Below, one piece after another: positions 59,401 to 62,958 of a stretch of DNA of 62,958 bases. The notes under the pieces are model-generated. The model worked only from the letters and a program-made list of their open reading frames with translations, ran no database searches and had not been told where the DNA came from. This stretch comes from a virus: IMG/VR virus record IMGVR_UViG_3300044648_000169, positions 1 through 62,958 of that record. One strand, given 5' to 3'. Positions within the stretch are counted from its first letter, which is position 1, and every line of letters begins with the position of its first letter. The translations under genes were made by a program, and so were the position numbers.

Positions 59401-61083
59401 AAGATGTGGGCGGTGCAGGCTCCGAGCGACCCGGACGTGATCCGCCTCATGGTCGACGGCAAACCACAGTTCTACCGGGTGGAAGACCCCCTGCTGCTGA
59501 AGGCGCTGACCAGCTTTGTGCCGTTCGACTTCCCCGGCCTTGGAATGATGCGGTGGTTCAAGCGCCTGCTGACCAGCACGGTCACGGCGGCCCCGGACTT
59601 CGTGGCCCGCAACTTCATCCGGGACACGGTGGCGGCGCAGATGATCACCCGCGACGGGTTCAACCCGGGCAAGTCGCTGCAGGGGGTGGCCAAGTCCCTG
59701 CGCGAGAGCGGCGGGTTCGAGCACATGCTGTTCGCCGGCGCGAGCTTCCAAAGCGGCAATGTCAACGCGGCCGACCCAACCGGGACCGGCCGAGCCATCC
59801 GGCGGGCGCTGCGGAAGAAGGGCTTTGACGCCTCGTCCGTCGACGCATTCACGGGCTCGGTCATCGACACCGGCCTGAAATTCTGGGAGAAGTACCGGCA
59901 CTTCAGCGAGGCGATCGAGAACGCCAACCGCGAAGCGGTGTTCGATGCAGCAACCAAGGGCGGCAAGACCGTCACGGCGGCGGCCTTCGAGTCCAAAGAC
60001 CTTATGGATTTCTCGCTGCGCGGCTCGTGGGCGGCCTACCAGATCCTCGCCGACGTGGTGCCGTTCCTGAACGCCCGCGTGCAAGGCCTGTACCGCCTGG
60101 GGCGCTCCGATCCCAAGCGCGTGGTGGTGCTGGGCCTGCTGATGACCGCGGCCACCCTGGCGCTGGCGTGGGCCAACGACGGCAACGACGAGTACGAGGG
60201 CCTGGCAGACTGGGACAAGGACACCTACTGGCACTTCTGGATCGGCGGCGAGCACTTCCGCTTGCCGAAGCCGTTCGAGCTGGGCGTGGTCTTCGCCACC
60301 ATCCCCGAGCGGGTGATGCGCTTCGCGCGTGGCCAGGACGGCGGCGGCAAGACCGCCGGCCGGCTGTGGGCCAACGTGCGCGACCAGTTTGCCTTCGACC
60401 CGGTGCCGCAGATGATCCGCCCGTGGATGAACGTGTGGGCCAACAAGGACACCTTCCGCGGAACCCCCATCGAGGGCATGGCCGACGAAGGCAAGCCGCC
60501 GCACCTGCGTTACTCGGCCAGCACCTCAGAAACCACCCGGGAACTGCTGGACCTGACCAAGCCGGTCACCGACCCGCTGGCCCTGAGCCCGAAGAAGCTG
60601 GAGTACCTGGTGAACGCCTACACCGGCGCCGCCGGCTTCTACGCCCTGGCCCTGTCCGACATTGCCGTACGCGCCATGACCGACGCCCCGCCGCAGCCCG
60701 AGATGCGCGCCGACGACATCCCTGTGGTCAAGGCCTTCTACCGGGTCAACCCGGCACGTGGCACGGTTTGGGAGAGCGACCTGTACGACATGCGCGCGGC
60801 GGCCGAGGAAATCTACCGCGGGGTCAAGGCGCTGGAGCGCGAGGGTGACCTGGAGCGCGCCACCGAACTGACCGAGGACAACTTGGACAAGCTCGGCGCC
60901 CGCACGGTGCTAGACGAGGCCGGCAAGCGCCTGGCGGGGATCAACAAGCAGCGCGACAAAATCTACCGCGACCCGGACATGAGCCCGGCCGAGAAGCGCC
61001 AGCAGCTCGATGAACTGCTGAAGCTCAAAGCCGAGATCGCGCGCAACGCGGTGGAGCACCCGGCCGTGACCGAGGCCTTCTGA
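53485..61083 (+). CDS. giant polyvalent internal virion protein (2532 aa)
   Basis: The N-terminus (MPIARFELPDGRIGRFEVPD, then SEDDAISLIQQHL) is a small domain typical of phage ejected proteins. A ParB-like segment lies near residues 660-730 (FSPRKVEQAADFTGG, VSKDGFIIDGTHQWAAAREA). A zinc metallopeptidase-like HEXXH (LHESFHRGLH) is near 1494, with a downstream glutamate (TNEALADLA) near 1540. Residues from about 2035 (DFVARNFIRDTVAAQMITRD) resemble the LPD38 polyvalent-protein domain. Such proteins enter the host with DNA and counter host functions or aid entry. Two linkers contain nested out-of-frame genes. Confidence 0.85.
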   Translation: MPIARFELPDGRIGRFEVPDGTSEDDAISLIQQHLADNPVADKAARPLPEGVTPSDAGAGRGSVRPHGPTLRERLFDPSVRTAPQPVQRRGGTRSEARPFVATGRDTTAAEVGEAIGGTLAGTAALGMEKGLGVMLDLQNSEGREPEAPPLDNALEEPPAYPPNQQEAIARQSLRPEVAQRRAREASAPAEARPFSTGQNMATDVREATQNPVARGVAQGIGTIGKVGPGALRIAADFLGSEGLGDLAKASGRAADEFSGGVTSDLKGNDKLVAQITGSIVNSAPSLALGVVGGPALKTLFVQSALSEYNAGRDAGFAPEESLMRAGIMGFAEAIGERAGFPEQIKLLKSLAKHVPTDRLSKVFGDMLAKEIPGEQLTTALQFMADKAGPAALSPDATLADYLDQAGETLKVTIGQTAVMGGGPAAVGTTRNALRKADAGATSAAPDPAVILASAIDQAANDFGLSPKATAALRDKANTMPAEQAAGFVERALAEFERGNLVRKPGAAAGFKQTLNDLAEKAQAEAESQPAEPEAAPAPEAAPEQTRFDAGAMLEGDDFSGLDTPAQAGPAMTAPGSSAVEEGSPDAEVEAIDSSSTAAQVGVPASPIEGEPINRNWSAFTPESGSLGIPREQMPQVKAEHRGALTNFLNARGITHESGEVPAHVLRPTQAEFSPRKVEQAADFTGGNRAVLVSKDGFIIDGTHQWAAAREAGAAIKVIRFDAPIQDLLRLAQQFPSSFSSGGASRAGSGPGYAEPAGPAGAGAADPDAGGRTEPLVQGELQQPVPAGTAGTPVPGPAVRDGAGADGPGAGNDALTVGAAVELGGKPYTVKAKSPKVIRLTGEDGKVRVISSDSANWSKIKPATAKPAAPTEEFAGKHGEGMAEHVAKANAIRLRKERPDLEWTVAEADPARNPKLKADRYVVQGRPLQPQAPAAEAGAQAGGVEPAGSAGEAAAASGSAQVEADGLRAQPARKTPTTARSKAPKAKKARKVMDSWVLGEIVHRLGGIGLGLRADLSSKALRERTNKTTGKVTQYTAWRGDGMLFRATGSTDLTEIAQVLEEAGFLEPGLVERDYLEATSRVQDIIKAEIAKPGSTQAFGAIEDQARQRDEDARAEHEEREQAELDEWLHGELDIQAANLPAEPEAHNTALELARLLNEAAEAGVDVDSLKDDFFASSDPEWSQEAYDTRLAQTLRDAAARTRVEARRDDTGTARADDPVSRPAGVDQTRAPGDGANGPDDAIRSEEEARPGLTLAAETPADAQAKAAREAEALASERKAKDAEQARLKKEADEREVRARADSSVDDFQLGQSADQQLSGQRDIFSASPPPKRQTKVTPQVPSASQLASFIGIAADSAQALRRSDVERVLREAPVHFRVGLAAHIQARRPDLTDEVDEVLAELNQAPPQMKRGTSAGLPLATARKTIAAFEAQGVRKVNLAATLADMPQARRDAILATDPSGRVRGAYFPSADEVWVIAENLGSERELVDVVLHESFHRGLHVTFGADGAKLLRQIYATNKSVRVLADKQMERFGLSKEEATNEALADLAMTNQVQNLNGWTRLLRMIQAWLGKIGQALGIELKFTDKMVVDLIAGMTRAGLQPNVAPAPDTSKQDRAAAISEQVAEGKSFAEATSEVALSRKPSYTPEQKAALGKAGVSGPVSLKGKLQRHYSAAMNLLADRHALAAEAQQGLLDQFTGIKRAVQRDVGNLPVEQDPYVAARLANGGASSVMRALLLHGQAKWAANGQHLEKIDGTKGLLDILAPLGDDLNDWFGWMIGNRAARLMGEGRENNFTPADIKALRSLATPAKKAAFQKAALQYAAFKRSVLDVAQDAGLINAEARKAWDYADYIPFYRQIDEKSTFSPTGRKGLAGQSSGIRSLKGGENALNDPMENLLMNFSRLIDASLKNNALRKTVDTLKAAKSDAVVKIGYDMTSQLIPAEQVKQRLVEAGTPQQILDVIPPEAFDGMAKMWAVQAPSDPDVIRLMVDGKPQFYRVEDPLLLKALTSFVPFDFPGLGMMRWFKRLLTSTVTAAPDFVARNFIRDTVAAQMITRDGFNPGKSLQGVAKSLRESGGFEHMLFAGASFQSGNVNAADPTGTGRAIRRALRKKGFDASSVDAFTGSVIDTGLKFWEKYRHFSEAIENANREAVFDAATKGGKTVTAAAFESKDLMDFSLRGSWAAYQILADVVPFLNARVQGLYRLGRSDPKRVVVLGLLMTAATLALAWANDGNDEYEGLADWDKDTYWHFWIGGEHFRLPKPFELGVVFATIPERVMRFARGQDGGGKTAGRLWANVRDQFAFDPVPQMIRPWMNVWANKDTFRGTPIEGMADEGKPPHLRYSASTSETTRELLDLTKPVTDPLALSPKKLEYLVNAYTGAAGFYALALSDIAVRAMTDAPPQPEMRADDIPVVKAFYRVNPARGTVWESDLYDMRAAAEEIYRGVKALEREGDLERATELTEDNLDKLGARTVLDEAGKRLAGINKQRDKIYRDPDMSPAEKRQQLDELLKLKAEIARNAVEHPAVTEAF
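55721..55930 (+). CDS. nested gene 1 within the giant gene (69 aa)
   Basis: From a GTG at 55721 with GGGAGG 8 bases upstream. The product MLEVDLDMPSLPDLLEQGLL, then TQMQADELNHWFKASCNSRY and EPLYRALLYATALAQMDLER looks like a well-folded helical protein. In the giant gene's frame the same DNA encodes a glycine/alanine/proline-rich linker, so coding constraint seems to lie in this frame. The role is unknown. Confidence 0.65.
   Translation: MLEVDLDMPSLPDLLEQGLLTQMQADELNHWFKASCNSRYPLELPEPLYRALLYATALAQMDLERETMH
57044..57244 (+). CDS. nested gene 2 within the giant gene (66 aa)
   Basis: From an ATG at 57044 with AGGAAG 3 bases upstream and GGAG further up. The product MTPALPKLSVTLPPELVSKL, then DAMTPELREQTIQSAARLAS ends in a basic tail (DPKKKPAQG). 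The strand-helix start suggests a ribbon-helix-helix-like domain. The giant frame in this place is a charged low-complexity linker, so this frame probably carries the function. Confidence 0.6.
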   Translation: MTPALPKLSVTLPPELVSKLDAMTPELREQTIQSAARLASIKLGRRVTGQMDLTMPFDPKKKPAQG

Positions 61084-61093
61084 TCCTGGAATG

Positions 61094-61130
61094 AAAAAGC
61101 CGCCTCAGCTTTCGCGGGGCGGCTTGTTCT
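61094..61130. terminator. bidirectional terminator at the end of the late genes
   Basis: AAGCCGCC (61097-61104) pairs with GGCGGCTT (61118-61125). The A-run before the stem gives a U-run on the minus strand, so it best ends the leftward gene at 61203-61421. It also marks the end of the rightward late operon. Confidence 0.75.
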
Positions 61131-61202
61131 GGAGCGGGAACCGAGTTCACACACCAGTCTTTCCACGGACAGGTGAAGGCTAACAGCCCCGGCCCTCTGT
61201 GG

Positions 61203-61421
61203 TCAAGCCAGCCGCTGGACCAGGAAGGTCACGAAGACCGCCGCGGCGCCGAGTCCACCCAGGATCATCAGCGCCGCGGTGAACCGCTCTTCTGCTGCCG
61301 GCGTGATGCCGTTGAACAGGCGGTAGGCGAGGTACATCAGCAGCAGCCCGGCCGGGAGGCCCGGCGTCGCCAGCAGCAGCAGCCCAACCACCATCAGCAC
61401 CAGGCACAGAAGCGATCGCAT
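61203..61421 (-). CDS. 72-residue membrane protein near the integrase
   Basis: MRSLLCLVLMVVGLLLLATP then GLPAGLLLMYLAYRLFNGIT form two hydrophobic helices. A short acidic loop and a third helix (ALMILGGLGAAAVFVTFLVQ) follow. It is transcribed away from the integrase between the late genes and att, a typical place for a gene expressed in the prophage. Superinfection exclusion is possible but only from position and topology. Confidence 0.6.
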   Translation of the reverse strand: MRSLLCLVLMVVGLLLLATPGLPAGLLLMYLAYRLFNGITPAAEERFTAALMILGGLGAAAVFVTFLVQRLA

Positions 61422-61521
61422 GCGGCCGATTGTGGGCCCGCCAGCGCGCGCACTTGCACGCCTCGCGTGGGTGTGAATGCGCCCTGCCCGCGGGTATAGT
61501 GCGGCGTTCGGGGGGATAGAG

Positions 61522-61743
61522 AACCCCGGCAAAACTCCGGCACAGCCCGGGAAATCCATTGCGAATCAACGCCCTGCGGTTCCGGCCTCGGGCACCAGTT
61601 TGAACGTAGCTTTGAGCATTCTTCCCCCGCAGAACACCCCTTTCTCCCTCGTGAAAGGTTCCACGGGAAACCCGCCTCATACCTCGTAACGCCTCCTAGA
61701 ATCTCCGGCGAACTCCGGCAAACCACCGGCAGCAACTCCGGCA
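61522..61743 (+). repeat. cluster of CCGGCA-containing repeats upstream of integrase
   Basis: The 10-base unit AACTCCGGCA occurs exactly at 61533-61542, 61711-61720 and 61734-61743. Imperfect copies lie at 61522-61531, 61701-61710 and 61722-61731. Neighbouring units are spaced 10-13 bases, about one helical turn. CCGGCA also occurs twice in the att core. Likely integrase arm-type binding sites or autoregulatory operators. Confidence 0.65.
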
Positions 61744-61756
61744 GAAGGGGCAAGGG

Positions 61757-62788
61757 ATGGCGAGCTTCAGGAAACGGCCCAGCAAGAAGTGGCCGAGTGG
61801 CGTGCAGGCGACCGTCGACATTGCCGGCGCTGGCGAGGCCAGCGAGACCCTGCCGAACATGCGCGAGGCGCGCATCTGGGCGGCCGAGAAGGAAGCCGAA
61901 CTTCGGGCCGGGCTGTCGGGCGCCTTCCCCAGGAAGACGCTGGGCGACGCCCTGGACCGGTACGAGCGCGAGGTGACGTCCCACAAGCGCGGCAAGCGCT
62001 GGGAGTCCGCCCGCATCGGGCACATGCAGCGCGAATTCCCTGAGCTGTGCGCCAAGGTGCTGCACAAGATGACAGCGGCCGACTGGTCGGCCTGGCGCGA
62101 CGCCCGGCTGCGTGGTGCGGGGAAGCGCCAGGCGGTGTCGAAGGGGACCGTGCAGCGAGAGATCAACCTGTACCGCAACGTCTGGTCGATCGCCGCCAAG
62201 GAATGGCGGTGGTGCGCCGAGCCCTCCCCGTTCCGCTCGATGCGCATGCCCGGCGACAACCCCGCGCGCCAGCGCATGGTGTCCTGGCAAGAAGCTCGAG
62301 CATTGGCCAGGCGGATGGGCTACCGCACCGGCCGCCGGCCCGAGGACAAGTCCGGCGAACTCGCCTACCTGCTGCTGCTGGCGCTGGCCACCGGAATGCG
62401 GACCGGGGAACTGCTGAGCCTCACCGGTGAGACCGTGGACCTGCAGCGCCGGGTGGCGCGGCTGGACGTGCACAAGACGCTGGAGAAGGCCGGCGTGCGC
62501 CACGTGCCCCTGCCCCGCCGCGCGGCCCGCCTGCTGGCGCCGCTGCACCGCGAGGGCCGGCTGTTCACGCTCACCGCGGACTCAGCCGATGCGCTGTTCC
62601 GCAAGTACCGCGACCAGCTCATGATCGATGGGCTGACGTTCCGGGACACCCGGGCGACGGCGCTGACGCTGTTGTCCAGGAGGGTGGATCTGCTGACGCT
62701 GACCAGGATTTCCGGCCACCTCGACCCGCGGCAGATCAGCGAGGTGTACTACCGCGAGCGGGCCGAGGACATTGCCGCGCGGATCTGA
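61757..62788 (+). CDS. int: tyrosine-type phage integrase
   Basis: A 343-residue protein with AAGGGG upstream of the ATG. The N-terminal 60 residues resemble an arm-binding domain, followed by a core-binding helical domain (LGDALDRYEREVTSHKRGKR). The catalytic domain has the first arginine in TGMRTGELLSL, a divergent box II (LTFRDTRATALTLLSRRVD) where the usual HxxR reads FRDTR, and ISGHLDPRQISEVYYRE with histidine and the nucleophilic tyrosine. It recombines the two att repeats; its stop lies 84 bases before the right one. Confidence 0.93.
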   Translation: MASFRKRPSKKWPSGVQATVDIAGAGEASETLPNMREARIWAAEKEAELRAGLSGAFPRKTLGDALDRYEREVTSHKRGKRWESARIGHMQREFPELCAKVLHKMTAADWSAWRDARLRGAGKRQAVSKGTVQREINLYRNVWSIAAKEWRWCAEPSPFRSMRMPGDNPARQRMVSWQEARALARRMGYRTGRRPEDKSGELAYLLLLALATGMRTGELLSLTGETVDLQRRVARLDVHKTLEKAGVRHVPLPRRAARLLAPLHREGRLFTLTADSADALFRKYRDQLMIDGLTFRDTRATALTLLSRRVDLLTLTRISGHLDPRQISEVYYRERAEDIAARI

Positions 62789-62872
62789 CCCAGAAGGATG
62801 CCGGGTCACCCAGCGCGCGTGCGCCGCCGAGGAAATTGGGCACGCCCGGCGCGGCCTCGGCTAGTTACCACT

Positions 62873-62958
62873 GGTGAGGGCGGCCGGTGCTGAATTCCGG
62901 CATTTGGCGTGCACTCCACACCGGCATCCTTCGATGGAACAAGGGCCAGAACATCCAG
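62873..62958 (+). repeat. right attachment-site repeat (attR core)
   Basis: Identical over all 86 visible bases to 340-425, running to the window edge. It lies just beyond the integrase gene, as in many temperate phages. Host sequence to the right is not visible, so the full length of the repeat cannot be given. Confidence 0.8.

Noticed and set aside
57310-60504. Minus-strand open frame of 1064 codons opposite the giant gene
   Set aside because: It mirrors the codon structure of the plus-strand gene and has shadow-like composition. The plus frame contains recognisable domains.
1-62958. CRISPR array, tRNA or rRNA genes
   Set aside because: No regularly spaced repeats, tRNA-like cloverleaf with CCA end or rRNA sequence was recognised by eye on either strand. 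A tRNA scan would be needed to be certain.

Overview
The window is an almost complete temperate phage genome integrated in a GC-rich bacterial chromosome. Base composition, codon use and family resemblance suggest a betaproteobacterial (Burkholderiales-type) host; this is inference. An exact direct repeat of at least 86 bp lies at 340-425 and again at 62873-62958, where the window ends. The second copy follows a tyrosine integrase gene (61757-62788), so I read the repeats as attL and attR of a prophage of about 62.5 kb. The first 339 bases are flanking DNA and hold the tail of an o-spanin-like gene plus one small gene.

The left third (about 1.0-13.3 kb) is read on the minus strand. A distal cluster of small, often cysteine-rich unknown proteins (1053-5563) ends at an intrinsic terminator at 930-957. 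A replication operon follows a lambda-like order: YdaS/Cro-type repressor, small genes, O-like replication protein, DnaB-like ATPase, HNH protein, DUF1367, NinG, zinc-finger protein, J-domain protein. Neighbouring genes mostly overlap by 1-4 bases.

The immunity region (13.0-16.5 kb) is the most interesting part. Two almost identical promoter-operators, 13315-13352 facing left and 16407-16444 facing right, bracket a CI-like repressor, a possible STAS-like protein, two LuxR-type autoinducer-binding regulators, a KTSC-domain secreted protein and a 27-codon ORF with a good ribosome site. A 15-bp perfect palindrome lies upstream of that small ORF. The layout suggests a lysis-lysogeny switch wired to quorum sensing, with a transcription factor-small protein module.

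From 16.4 to 23.7 kb the plus strand carries early genes, including a RecT annealing protein, a YqaJ exonuclease and a DUF1351-like protein. Lysis genes follow: holin, T4-type lysozyme, and Rz with Rz1 nested in another frame. Next come metallophosphoesterase and dATP/dGTP diphosphohydrolase-like genes, terminase, P22-type portal, scaffold and DUF4043-type capsid. The tail region has three appendage genes separated by intrinsic terminators, then adaptor and tail-tube-like proteins.

The structural block ends with internal virion proteins, including one of 2532 aa with a ParB-like domain, an HEXXH motif and an LPD38-like C-terminus. No tape-measure or sheath gene is seen, so a podovirus is likely. 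Size and layout resemble the Bcep22-like phages of Burkholderia (from memory, not searched). Two small ORFs with their own ribosome sites are nested out of frame in linkers of the giant gene. A minus-strand membrane protein and a cluster of CCGGCA repeats lie between the structural block and the integrase.
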